A stretch of 64,000 bases of DNA from Purpureocillium takamizusanense (GCF_022605165.1 NC_063075.1:2294001-2358000); one strand, 5' to 3'; positions 32,621 through 42,521 are shown, counted from the first letter of the stretch. The notes: a model not told the origin generated them from the sequence alone. Numbers and translations are program-made.

Positions 32621-32872
32621 CTAGGTCTGCGACTTTCCCTCGTCACCCGTCTTCTCCCTACGATTCTCAACGCAGGCCTCGCAAGCATCCACATGTTGGA
32701 TGTCGGACTTTACGTGTCTGAGACCAGTCGGACATGCCACTCTCATGCCTCGTGCCGGCAGTGTGGCCACTGCGTTGAGAAAGTCGTCGCATCGGAACGG
32801 GGCGCTGCGCGACACGGGGCGTCTGCTCCGGCATGTCCGGCACCTCTCGTGGCCGTGGACGATGGTACACAT
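32621..32872 (-). CDS. Small cysteine-pattern protein, tandem family member 3
   Basis: Single-exon gene for 83 residues, starting MCTIVHGHERCRTCRSR. Cysteines at 2, 11, 14, 28, 47, 64 and 67 fit the array pattern, with CPTG in the middle and CEAC at the end. The frame is open 30 codons farther upstream to an ATG at 32962, but the MCT start is chosen by comparison with the two paralogues and by a TATA-like element about 160 bp before it. The protein is basic and soluble-looking, with no secretion signal. It lies next to an aldo-keto reductase on the other strand, with 772 bp between the two start codons. Function is unknown. Confidence 0.73.
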   Translation of the reverse strand: MCTIVHGHERCRTCRSRRPVSRSAPFRCDDFLNAVATLPARGMRVACPTGLRHVKSDIQHVDACEACVENRREKTGDEGKSQT

Positions 32873-33644
32873 TGCTTCTCGGGCCTTGTCGTTAGACAGC
32901 TTGCGGTGCGAGCGGTCTCTCGTCAAGTGTCTGGGTCTGGGCGATTTCAGTCTCGAGAACATGAAGCGTCTGCAGAGGGAAGGAAGGTCAAGGGAGCAGT
33001 CAGGGTTCTTCTAGAGCTGAGACACGCCCTTATAGTCCAAGGAACAACTGATTGAATCACAACTCATGATTCGAGCAACCAATCCGTCCCACCGGAGCGT
33101 TCGAGAAGGAGCAGCACGGGTAGACGGAAGCCGTTGCCGGAAACCCATGTGCGATCTGGGTTCCTTCAGTCCGAAGCAGCGAGCAGCATCGTCGACTATT
33201 CACAGTCCGTCGACGCAATGCGCATGCCTACTACGTGCAACCGTCGTCGTGTAATTCCATGCACCCGCCTTCGCTCACACAATGGCGTTTCAACAAGATC
33301 CTGTTCCCACACTCGTTACACAAACAAAGAAACCAACAATTGGTCGTCGTGCTTGACCAGGTTAGGCGGCCCTTAGAGCCGACCAACTCCGGGCCACACC
33401 GCTAACTCCACGAGGCGTAAATCCGGGGCTTCCATCGCTCGAGTGACCCCGCCGTTTGTTTGGCTTTCGCGACTAAAGCACAGCAGTAGCACTTCAATGA
33501 CGGAACTCGTCGCGCGCGTTGCATCACAGTCGCCACGCCGTATACCCCCAGCATAAGTCGCCATAAATTCGTCCGTCCTCGGTCTTGAATTCGTCTGGAC
33601 CTGTCACCCACATACTCAACAGCATCTTCATGCTCGCACGAAGA
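32873..33644. other. Divergent intergenic region between small Cys protein 3 and the aldo-keto reductase
   Basis: Holds the TATA-like box of small Cys protein 3 at 33027-33036 and the promoter of the aldo-keto reductase. No other feature seen. Confidence 0.5.
33027..33036 (-). promoter_or_regulatory. TATA-like element of small Cys protein 3
   Basis: CTATAAGGG on the minus strand, about 160 bp upstream of the ATG at 32872, followed by CGTGTCTCA, resembling the layout upstream of member 2. Confidence 0.45.
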
Positions 33645-34710
33645 ATGGCGTCCAAGCTCAGTCTAAGCTCTACGGTGAAGCTCAACTCCGGGTATGAGCT
33701 CCCCTTGCTGGGGTTTGGTGTAAGCCGTCATCCGAAATCGCGGGAGAGGCGCCGCTAATGGCTGTGCCGCAGGTATACCAAACGTGAGTCGTCAGCCTTT
33801 TGAGAGACGGCGTGTCACCCGCCCGCAGCTGACCATATCTGACAGACCCAAGGAGCAGGCAACTGAAGTGTGCAAGGAGGCCTTGAAGATTGGCTACCGT
33901 CACGTCTGTCCTCACCACCAGCCTTGGAAAATATGTAGAGAATTAACTTCTGACCGGCGCGCGCTTTAGATCGACTCGGCGTCAGCCTATCGCAACCAGG
34001 GGCCCTCAGCCGCCTCCATCCCGGCCTTGGGCATCGCGCGCTCCGACATCTTCTTCACCACAAAGGTGCCGGTGCGCCAGTACCCGCTCGGGTACGACAA
34101 CACGCACAAGCTCGTCGACATTGCGCTCTCCGAGACGGGGCTCGACTACCTCGACCTGGTGCTCATCCACTCGCCGTACGGCGGGCCCGAGAACCGCAAG
34201 GGCGCGTGGCGCGCGCTCGTCGAGGCCGTCGAGGCCGGCAAGGTGCGCTCCATCGGCGTGTCCAACTACGGCGTGCACCACCTCGACGAGCTCGAGGCCT
34301 ACATCGGCGAGCTCGAGGCCCAGCGCGGGGGCAAGGGCAAGGGCGGCGTCATCTCCGTCGGGCAGTGGGAGGTGCACCCGTGGCTCGCCCGCCCGGACAT
34401 CGTGCAGTGGTGCCGGGCCCGCAACGTCGCCGTCGAGGCCTACTGCCCCATCGTGCGCGGCGAGCGCCTCGGCGAGCCCAAGGTCGTCGCCCTGGCCCAA
34501 AAGTACGGCAAGACGCCGGCGCAGGTGCTGCTGCGCTGGAGCCTGCAGAGGGGGCTCGTGCCGCTCGTCAAGAGCGTGACGCCGTCGCGCATCGCCGAGA
34601 ACGCGGGCCTGTTCGACTTTGAGTTGACTGACGCTGAGGTCGAGGACCTGGCGACCAAGGACTACAGCCCGTGTGCGTGGGATCCCACCGTGGAGCCGCT
34701 GGAGAAGTGA
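33645..34710 (+). CDS. Aldo-keto reductase with an 11-nt microexon
   Basis: Four exons, 33645..33719, 33773..33783, 33846..33903, 33970..34710; 294 residues. Exon 2 is only 11 nt (GTA TAC CAA AC) and restores the conserved VYQT after LPLLGFG. The assembled sequence shows the whole catalytic tetrad: Asp and Tyr in HIDSASAYRNQ, Lys in FFTTKVPV, His in VLIHSPYGG. Also present are GAWRALVEAVEAGKVRSIGVSNYGVHHL, the family helix and strand, and the NADPH-binding C-terminal KSVTPSRIAENAGLFDFELT. Such enzymes reduce aldehydes and ketones with NADPH in the cytosol. The donor of exon 3 (GTCTGT) is non-ideal. An in-frame ATG at 33630 would add five residues. At 294 residues it is slightly short, missing part of the usual helix after the Tyr. 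The physiological substrate is unknown. Confidence 0.84.
33720..33772 (+). other. Intron 1 of the aldo-keto reductase
   Basis: Phase-0 intron, donor GTAAGC after TTT GGT and acceptor GCCGCAG before GTA TAC. Confidence 0.82.
33784..33845 (+). other. Intron 2 of the aldo-keto reductase
   Basis: Phase-2 intron following the 11-nt microexon, donor GTGAGT and acceptor CTGACAG before A CCC AAG. Joining gives VYQTPKEQATEVC. Confidence 0.82.
33904..33969 (+). other. Intron 3 of the aldo-keto reductase
   Basis: Phase-0 intron, donor GTCTGT after CGT CAC and acceptor GCTTTAG before ATC GAC. Joining gives the catalytic segment GYRHIDSASAY. Confidence 0.8.
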
Positions 34711-35158
34711 TGGAACAGCACGAAGTAGTACAACGATCCTCCGGCTTCTAGCACTTTTAGATGGGGGCACACCCACGCTGCCGGCTGGGCGGGCTGGGCT
34801 ATATCAGGCCACACGGCAGCTAGACCGGACGGAACAATACATCCATCGTACCATTGGTGTCTCTGAGTGGTTGGGTCAGTGAGACTCGTACCGAAGGATA
34901 GTGAGTGATGCCAGAGCGTGGCCCGTCCTCAGCGAGCTGCTGGTCGGCACCCGATTGTCACGTGATTGCGCTCCTCTCTCGCGTCTCACGTCCGGACAGC
35001 GGAAGCCCCTCCACGTGCCCACCCCATCCTCTGTCCACCAGGTCGCGTCACCACAACACCCCCGGTTGACTTCCCATCCAAAGCCTTTGAGCCCGCGGCT
35101 CGCTCACCATTGCAGGGTCCCCAATGTTCTCTCCGGTCATTGCCCGGCCAAGCACACG
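34711..35158. other. Short intergenic region
   Basis: 3' UTR of the aldo-keto reductase and promoter/5' UTR of the coiled-coil protein. The frame of the latter is open back to 34901, but nothing supports it as coding. Confidence 0.5.
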
Positions 35159-36697
35159 ATGCCGGTGCAGAGGACCTTTACCGTCCTGCAGCCCCTCGGG
35201 GGTGGACATCCTCCAGACGCGCCTCCCCCACGACCGATGACATCCAAGCAGGTCCGCGCCGCACACAAAGCGGCCACCCGAATGCCCAAAATGTCCCGCG
35301 CCGAGCGCATTCGCCAAGAAAAGGAAGAGCAGGAGCGCATCCGCAAGGAACTCGACAAGGAGCGAGCAAGCTCGCGGGCCCGCGCCGCCCGACAGCGGAA
35401 ACGCGACAAGGAGGAGACGGAGCGGCAGGCCAAGAGGCGCAACGGCCTGCCGCTCGTCACCGTCCGGCCCAGCCAGGACACGATTTCCAAATTCGTGAGG
35501 GGCAATGGCACTGCTAAGAAGAGGGACGCCGTGGGCGAGCCTGTGTTAGCCGACTGTGGTCCAACTGTGCAACATGGGGACCCAAGCAACGAAGCCGCCA
35601 GCCCCGTCGTGGAAGAAACAGCTAAGAACTCAGTCGAGCCCAGAACAGAGACCAAGGAGCAGGAACTGGACCTGATACCCGAAGAGGACGAGCTGGACCT
35701 GGAGATGCTGGATCACCTCGAAAATATGACGCGAGTGCCGCTGACAACTGTCGCCGAGACTGTCACAGCCCGACAACCTACGCACCACGAAGTCGACCTT
35801 GGGTTGCGACCAAACACACTGACAAAGCCACTACAAGAGAATCTAGAGCCGGTCCGGCCACCAGACCACAGTATGCCGGCAAAGCAATCGTCGGCAAGGC
35901 ACCCGCCGGCATCGCCGTCTCCAACTCCGTCGCCACCTCGACAGCAACCACCACTCAGCACGCAGGCTATCCTTTGCAACTACGACGATTTCTTCCCCTC
36001 TCCATCACAGCAAGAGCGAGAGCTGTTGGAAGACGACTTTATAAACACGCCAACTACCCGCCACCCTTGCCAGCGCCCAGATGAGGTCACCAATAGTGCT
36101 GCCCGTGTCGAAGTCGCCGACCTCGCGCGCGCGACATCCTCGTCCACAACGCCCGCGCCAAAACGCTTCTTCTCCGCCTCCGGATCCAACGAACTCTACT
36201 CACTCGCCCTACACCGCAACCGCCGTGATGCGGCCCTCGACAGCATCCGTCGACGTGAGCGCGAAAGCACTACTACTCCTGAGACGCATCGCCATCAGCC
36301 ACCACCACCACCTCGACCCTCTCGGCCACCCCAACCAGGCTATGCCCTTCGCACGGCTCATCAACCACTTCAGGGAAATCCCAAGCCCTCAAGGGCTGGT
36401 CGGCCTGCATCATCAGCATCATCATCACAGCAACGACACCGACCCCTGCAACTCAGTCGCCCTCTGGCGGCCGCCCAAACGATCAAGACAATCAAGGCGA
36501 CCAAGACGCCGCCGCAGCACGATGGCAAGGAAAACGCGGCACCAAACAACAGCAGCAACAACGGCGCCTATTACGCACATGGCAACGACAAGATTATTAT
36601 CGGTACCCCGTCGGCAGGTCCCCCCACCGCCTCACAGGAGACGGATTACGGCGGGGGCGACTGGGTCGACGAGATCGCTCTGGAGCTTACGATCTGA
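35159..36697 (+). CDS. Fungal-specific charged coiled-coil protein with PIP-box-like motif
   Basis: Single-exon gene for 512 residues of unknown function. Residues about 45-95 form a long Arg/Glu/Lys-rich helix, likely coiled coil and nuclear-localising (AARQRKRDKEETERQAKRR). At about 103-115 is RPSQDTISKFVRG, which has the spacing of a degenerate PCNA-interacting motif (Q-x-x-I-x-x-F-V instead of two aromatics). An acidic stretch follows (near 165-185). A second well-defined element in the middle, YDDFFPSPSQQERELLEDDF, stands out from the Pro/Ser/Thr-rich background and reads as a short conserved motif. The C-terminal third is Gln/His/Pro-rich and disordered, and the end is GGDWVDEIALELTI. 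The start at 35159 follows a CACG context and begins an uninterrupted charged protein. A nuclear DNA-repair or chromatin role is only a guess. Confidence 0.72.
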   Translation: MPVQRTFTVLQPLGGGHPPDAPPPRPMTSKQVRAAHKAATRMPKMSRAERIRQEKEEQERIRKELDKERASSRARAARQRKRDKEETERQAKRRNGLPLVTVRPSQDTISKFVRGNGTAKKRDAVGEPVLADCGPTVQHGDPSNEAASPVVEETAKNSVEPRTETKEQELDLIPEEDELDLEMLDHLENMTRVPLTTVAETVTARQPTHHEVDLGLRPNTLTKPLQENLEPVRPPDHSMPAKQSSARHPPASPSPTPSPPRQQPPLSTQAILCNYDDFFPSPSQQERELLEDDFINTPTTRHPCQRPDEVTNSAARVEVADLARATSSSTTPAPKRFFSASGSNELYSLALHRNRRDAALDSIRRRERESTTTPETHRHQPPPPPRPSRPPQPGYALRTAHQPLQGNPKPSRAGRPASSASSSQQRHRPLQLSRPLAAAQTIKTIKATKTPPQHDGKENAAPNNSSNNGAYYAHGNDKIIIGTPSAGPPTASQETDYGGGDWVDEIALELTI

Positions 36698-37700
36698 CAC
36701 ATGACTTTGTGCTTTCTTCTTCATTGAGCATGAATTTTGGTGATTGTTGCGTAGTGGGGAGGAAGGGCGAAGGCAGGTGCGGAAAAGATCCATGCATTGT
36801 GACGAGGCACGCAGCGTTTGTCTTTTATCCTTTTTTGTCCTTTCCTTTATTTACTCTTTTTGCGTGTGTGCGTGGTGGCGTCTTCACGGGAATTGCAAGC
36901 ATTAGTACGACTCTCAGAGGCTTGGTCGGCGTTCCTATGGCACCAGAGAGGATGACGCCCTCATCAACCGAACGGACGTCTCTGATGGTGGAAACACGAG
37001 GGGAGGAGGACGAGGACTTTGACAGGGCACAAACGAATCAAGGGAGCAGGCAGGCATAACGCATATCATGTAACGAGGCAATATCACTCACCGTATACCA
37101 CCGCCATTCACCGTCACAGTCACGAGCCGATCGATGCAAACGCCCTCGCACCGATACGTGACTTGCAAGCCACGGCCCGTTGAAGAAGGCTGTATTTTCG
37201 AGGAAATGTGGTTGCCACGTACATGAGGTACGGGACGCACATGGCAGCCAAACCTCCGTAGCCGGTCCACAAGGAATTCACAAGGCGAATCACAGGCCAG
37301 GCCACCGGTCATTAAGACTGACGTCTTCCATTCGTGTCCCTTTCCTGATCCATATCGTAGGGTGCAATCAAAGGCACGGTCGCTGCCCAAAAGGCTACCG
37401 GCCCTGCCCTGCCCTGCTCATCCTGTGAAGAGGGGCTCTGGAAAGAATCCCTCCCCCGTCCGCCTTGCATCCAGCGGCGAACAAATATACTGTATAAACC
37501 GCAGCGCAATGCTTTCCGCCCGCCGAAAACGCCGCCCATGTGTAAACCTTGCCCCTGCCCCAGCCTGTCCGGTTCGCCAGAATCCATAGAAGATGTCGCC
37601 TCCATGCTCCGCGCACAAAATGGGACAAACACGCTCGCAATCATTAAAAGGGCCGTCGCGCGCTCGAACCCTACATCTTCCCATCTCGTGCCGTCGTTCG
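36698..37700. other. Intergenic region between converging genes
   Basis: About 1 kb containing the 3' UTRs of the coiled-coil protein and of the RING protein. No gene or tRNA is recognised. Confidence 0.5.
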
Positions 37701-39076
37701 TTACAGGAAGATGCCTATCCACTCCGTCTTGTTTGCCGCCTTGGTCTCGCAGCCAGGCACCGCACATTTCAGGTCACTACCGGTGCTACTCCCTTGCTTC
37801 GTGCCGTAGTTGCGGAAGCCAACGCCCTGAGATGCCTTGGTCGGCCTTCGGTTTTCGAAACAGTCCGCGCAGTAAACCTGTATTCATACGCATTAGCTTC
37901 GTTTGTTACTCGTCAATGTTTGAAGACCTTGATGGGACTAACATGTCCGCACTTCTTCAGGGCCCAGAAGTGATGTTCGCCCGGGACCCGCTTGCGTTTC
38001 TTGCCGGCGGTCGTGGTGGCACTCTCCGCGGCCGTTTCCGTTGGGTCGTAGGCTAGTTCCTCTTCGCAGGCGGGGCAGACCACCACCCTCTCTTCTGTAT
38101 CTTCTGTAGCGGCGCACGTGTCGCGCGTGAAGCCTGGGCGGGTAGGCGGCACGTCTTCCATGGGAGGCTTCGGACTGGGTTCTCTGGTAGTGAACGCACT
38201 GAGGCTGTCGATTGTCGTCGGGTTGTAACCACTTCTCAGGAGCTCTGCACTGAAAAGAGTGTCAACCATATGCCGAACGCCGCTGCGGAAAGTCGTCAAT
38301 AAGTTGTTAGGGGTCGCATTGTCTACGAACTGGAGGTGAATCGTCGAGAGATGGGGATCATGGTCATGGTCGTGGTCGTGGTGGTCGGCCACGGACCCGC
38401 GCTGGTGTTGACGTCCATGGCGGTGCGAATTACGCGCCCGAAATGGACGAGGAGGCTCTAGCCGCCGGCCCTCTCTCGGGCTATCGTCCGTCAGGTCTAT
38501 GACGGCGCCAGGGCCGACAAAGGTGCTATCGCTTCTTGACAGCCGCGGTGGCGAAGGCCTCTGGGAGTTTGTCCTTCTAGGGTTCCTGCCGGGCAGACTG
38601 GGCGCGGGTGGCGGTAGTCGTCTCTCCTGCACCGGAGAGTCGGGCTCGTTGGTCAGGTCGATGACCGTCGGCGCTTGTGACCGAGGCAGCGGTGGAGGCG
38701 GCGGGCGATCCCACCGGGTGCTTCGCCGCGCAGGCGGAGGTTCGTCCCATCGGGAGGAGTCTCGAGAACGGTCGCTCCGCCGGCTCGACAGTATCTCTGC
38801 CGGGGTGACGGGTCTCAAGGGATTCAGCAGGCTCGCAATCTGAGTCGCCGAATTCGGGTTGGTGATTTCTATTATATCCAAGTCGTCGTCGTCGACAAAT
38901 AATGACCCTCCGTCCCCGGGGCGCGCCATCATGGAAAGTCGATGCTGCTCTGCTGCTATGCCAAACGGTGACGCGGTGCTATGCGGAGGTTGAAGAGGCG
39001 AAATAGGGCCGTGGCCCGGCAGGGAGAAGGAGGAGGGCTGCGGGCGGCTTTGCAAGGTCGAGCCGTTCCGCCGCAC
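37701..39076 (-). CDS. RING-finger protein with two SUMO-interaction-like motifs
   Basis: Two exons, complement(37701..37877, 37943..39076), with a 65-nt phase-0 intron (GTTAGT..ATACAG) inside the RING; 436 residues. Without the second exon the frame ends just after CGHV, so the exon was found by completing the finger: CPACEEEL, then about 35 residues, CGH, VYCADCFENRR, and CAVPGC near the end. Two VIDLT segments (about residues 140 and 193, the second followed by acidic residues) look like SUMO-interaction motifs, and an IIEI patch lies near residue 68. SIMs plus a C-terminal RING suggest a SUMO-targeted ubiquitin ligase, in the manner of fission yeast Rfp1/Slx8, acting in nuclear genome stability. 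A run of HD repeats is at about 235-243. The start is the first ATG of the frame; a second at MMARPG is possible. Confidence 0.82.
37878..37942 (-). other. Intron of the RING protein gene
   Basis: Donor GTTAGT after TGC GGA CAT, acceptor GAATACAG before GTT TAC TGC. The join creates CGHVYCADC, completing the RING cysteines. Confidence 0.87.
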
Positions 39077-40144
39077 TTGCCAGCCGAAGGCGTATGCGTA
39101 GAGATGGGTAAATGTAGGCTTGCACCGGGTCTGCCGCGTCTTTCACTGGGAGGAGGGAGTGTGGCGGCTCGGAGGAAATGCGAAGTCTCTGAATCGGCAC
39201 CGTTCAGTGTCGTATGTTCGAACAAGGAGGTGGGCCTGGGCGAGAAACCGCGGGCAGGTCGTTGGCTGGCTGCAGGGAAGGCCCGCCGAGACTTATATGT
39301 CTGTGTATACTGTCGATGACGCTGCTGCGGGCTGATGGAATGGTGCTCGAATGTCGGGAGGAGGCACCCTGGGTCCAGGCGGCAGGCAGACGTGCTCGCG
39401 TGGACGGGGGGGAGGGATCGAGGTCGGTGGTGAAGAGTTGAGGTTAAGTCCGAGGGCGGCGAATTGGTGGAGTGCGTGATGTGAAGGAGAGGCGCCCCCC
39501 GGGAGGCGAGGAAGGCGTGTTAGTGTGTGCGTGTGCGGTCACAAACCCAGGCGCCGTCCGTTGGCCGCCGGCTGCAGGTACCGCGTTAGCAGCCATTTGC
39601 CCCTCTGCCGTGGTAGTGGCGCCGCCGACATTGAGGTCGTAACGGTGCGGGAAAGTTGTTGTTGGCGCCTGCCGGGCTGACGCGACCCACCAAACTTTCA
39701 GCGTGTTGCGCTGCCCGAGAAGCCCTCCACTGGCGGGCCTGACTCAGGCATCCATTCCAGGCTGTTGCGGCTTCGTCTCCCAGGCACCTTGAACCCTGGG
39801 GGCATGGAGGGTGGTACCATGGACGAAAGCCTCAGCCATCATGGCCGTTTCATTGCCTTCCAGTTCTTTGGCGGCTCTTCAGCGCTGAGGTACCCCCACT
39901 ATCGCCTTCACCGCCGTGAATGGAAGCTCGCTTAAGAAGACACCGTCTGCCGCGGTTCACTGCCGTGGATCCCGCAGAGCTTGCATATCAATTTGTCCCA
40001 GCCTGGCCCTTGAACAAGCCGCCCGAATATACTTGTACAGCCGGCCACCGCAGGCGGCGCAAAATTGGAAAACATCTGGTTGCTGCAGCCTCGCAACGAA
40101 AAACAGTCCCTCTCCCAGTCCGTACTCCAAAGGTCTCCCTTCTT
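39077..40144. other. Intergenic region upstream of the RING gene
   Basis: About 1 kb with promoter of the RING gene and 3' UTR of PRP19. No recognisable gene. Confidence 0.5.
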
Positions 40145-41848
40145 CTATGCCTTGGCGCCAAATACGCTCACAACACCCTCGCCGTTGACGGCCACGAGCT
40201 TCTTCGCCGATGCCGCCCACCGAACCGCCACTGCCGGAACCGAGTTCCGGAACGGTTCGCTCCATTTCTTGCTCGACTTTGCGTATTGCTGGATCGTGAT
40301 GCCGGACGCGCCGCCCGTCGCCAGGTACTGGCCCGTATAGTCCCAGGCTAGCGACTGCACCGGCCCGCCCACCTCCAGCACCTTGGCCGTAGCCGCGTCC
40401 CCCTCTTTCCGCAGGTCGAAGACGGTTACTGTCGTCTGGCCCTTGGCCGTGGCCGCCAGCCAGAACCCGTTCTCGGAGAAAGCCAGTGCTTGGACCGGGG
40501 CACCCAGCTTGAACGCCGCGGCCTGTTCGAGCGTCTTGGTCATGAATAGCTTGATGTCGCCCGTCACGGTGCCCGCCGCGAAGAGGTGGCCATCAGGGTG
40601 GAAGGCGCACGTCGTCAGAGCTTCCATGTGTCAGCAACCAAATCGATCCGAACCAAGGTCCTGCCCAAGGGCACAACTTACAAGCGTCCGTGTATGCGCG
40701 GCTAACCCGCTTCATCGTCTCCGTGTCGTAAAGGACGACAGCCTTGTCCGTACCGACGGAACCTAGAATCTGGCCGCCAGGGTGGGCGCTCAGTGCCGTC
40801 GCAGGGCCGGCATGTTCTGACAAGGCGGCAACCTCGTTACCGGCCTCGTACGCCTTGACGCTGCCCTTGCTCGTGGCGAAGAACAGCTTGACACCGGACC
40901 ACAGCGTGTCGGTGACGGGCTCATTAACAGCCACCTGCAGCTCCAGAGTGTCGGCTTGAACAGAGTATATAGCAGCCTCGCCGTTAAGGCCGCCCAGGGC
41001 AGCGTAGTCGCCCTCAAGGCTAAGTGACGTAGCCTGCGACAAGGGGAGGGAGTTGGACGCTTCGCTCTCGAATGCGGAAATCTCGTCGGCCGTGACCCAA
41101 CCCTGGGGCACCGGGCGCTTCTTGCGACCCTTTGACAGACTGGAGAAAGTCAGCATATGCCAGTACCGCGGCGCGAGGGTCTGCTTCAGACCTTTGATGC
41201 GTCTCGTCCACGCGCTCAGCCAGATCCTCGGGAAGCGCCTCGACGCTATCCACCGCCATCTCGTCGCCATTCGTCGCGCCGTCGGTGACGGCCACCTTGC
41301 TCAACGCGTCGCGCGCCTCGTCCCGCTCCCGAGTCAGCCGCGCGACGACACGGACGGCGGCATCGTGCTGGTACAGCGCGGTCGCGAGCTCCTCGCGCGT
41401 GCGCGCCAGCTGCTCCTTGAGGTTGTACGTCTCGAGCGCCAGGGTATCCCATTCGTTCTGGAACGTGGCCAGCAGGGCGGGGATCGAGGTGAGGGTGGGA
41501 GGGCGCGGCCGGACTATGGCAGAGGACTTGATGGGTAGCAGGTCCTCGGCAGTGAGGGCCTCGCCTGTGCTGGGTTCTGTGCCATTCTCGTTGACATACT
41601 GCTCGATGAGACGCTTCTCGTACACGACGCCTAGGCAAAGGAAACTGTCTGTCAGCAACGTGCATGCCGTGCGCATAGCATGAGGCATTCGACTGGGGGG
41701 CGGGACGAGAGGGCGCGAGGTGAGCATACCCGACTTCTTGGACACGACGGGCTCCTGGGGAGCCTCGCCCGAAACTGCAAGCGGCTTCTAGTCAGCAACA
41801 ACGAGCGCACGTGTGTCTTTAGAAGCTTTGCTTACTTCCGCAAAGCAT
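40145..41848 (-). CDS. PRP19: Pre-mRNA-processing factor 19 (Prp19), U-box ubiquitin ligase
   Basis: Five exons, complement(40145..40620, 40682..41139, 41192..41630, 41730..41774, 41836..41848); 476 residues, close to other filamentous-fungal Prp19 proteins. The first coding exon is only 13 nt (ATG CTT TGC GGA A), opening MLCGISGEAPQEPVV, the U-box start. The U-box covers about 1-55 (YEKRLIEQYVNENG..PSTGEALTAEDLLPIK), a tetramerising coiled coil follows at about 60-140 (FQNEWDTLALETYNLKEQLA), then the linker SLSKGRKKRPVPQGWVT and WD40 repeats to the end (HAGPATALSAHPGGQILGSV, TTCAFHPDGHLFAAGTVTGD, LAWDYTGQYLATGGASG). Prp19 is the core of the NineTeen complex that activates the spliceosome and ligates ubiquitin in the nucleus. 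The donor after exon 3 (GTCTGA) is weak. It is divergent from the OHCU decarboxylase, 673 bp apart. Confidence 0.93.
40621..40681 (-). other. Intron 4 of PRP19
   Basis: Phase-1 intron, donor GTAAGT after GAC GCT T, acceptor ATGGAAG before CT CTG ACG. Joining gives YTDASLTTCAFHPDG. Confidence 0.82.
41140..41191 (-). other. Intron 3 of PRP19
   Basis: Phase-2 intron with weak donor GTCTGA after CAT CAA AG and acceptor TCTCCAG before T CTG TCA. Joining gives DETHQSLSKGRKKRP, conserved in fungi. Confidence 0.82.
41631..41729 (-). other. Intron 2 of PRP19
   Basis: Phase-1 intron, donor GTATGC after AAG TCG G, acceptor TTTGCCTAG before GC GTC GTG. Confidence 0.87.
41775..41835 (-). other. Intron 1 of PRP19
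   Basis: Phase-1 intron, donor GTAAGC after ATG CTT TGC GGA A, acceptor CTTGCAG before TT TCG GGC. It leaves a 13-nt first coding exon. Confidence 0.87.
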
Positions 41849-42521
41849 GGCGACTGGGTCTGCGAGCTTGCTGTGCTTCCAATGCCGGCTGGGAAGGGCG
41901 TGGTCGCGATGCTTTCGTGTCGTGTCGTGGTTGTGCTCGTTGCCTGCGAAGCTCGGTCGCGATCTTGTTTGCGTACAATGCCAGCGCTGCCAGCCAGCCA
42001 GCGGCACCTTCGCTCCGGTTGAGATTTTCCGTGACGCGGTGCACGGACCACATCGAACCCGGCCGGTCAAGCTGCGAAAAGGGACCCACTTGGCACACCA
42101 CCAGAGGAGCTGTGGGAACTGGTGGTGAATGGGTGGGTGGTCAGCGTCACGTGCTGATAAGGCTCTGCTTGCCTGCCATCTGCTTCTGTTAGTGACGTCG
42201 AGGCTTATCGTCCCACAGCGGGGGACGCCGGCGAGCACCGCCGTCGACGGCCAACCTTCGCGCTCCTCCGCCTGTCTGGTGTCTCCCGGGGAGGCGGCCC
42301 GGGCCATCCATACATGATGGGTGGAAAGCGGGCATGGGCAAGTGCCCTCTGCTTCGGACAACTGCAATTGTCGTCTTTGGGACAAGTGTCACTCACTCAC
42401 TCACTCGCATCCGAAGTCCATTTCAACTCTGGCCATCGCCCCTTAACCCCTGAGCCTACTACATACCACTAAGGCCTAGACGTCTTCCTCAACCTTTCGC
42501 CGACCGCCTCCTCCCGCAGCC
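41849..42521. other. Divergent promoter region, PRP19 and OHCU decarboxylase
   Basis: A 673-bp stretch between the start codons of two divergent genes. No other gene is seen. Confidence 0.5.
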
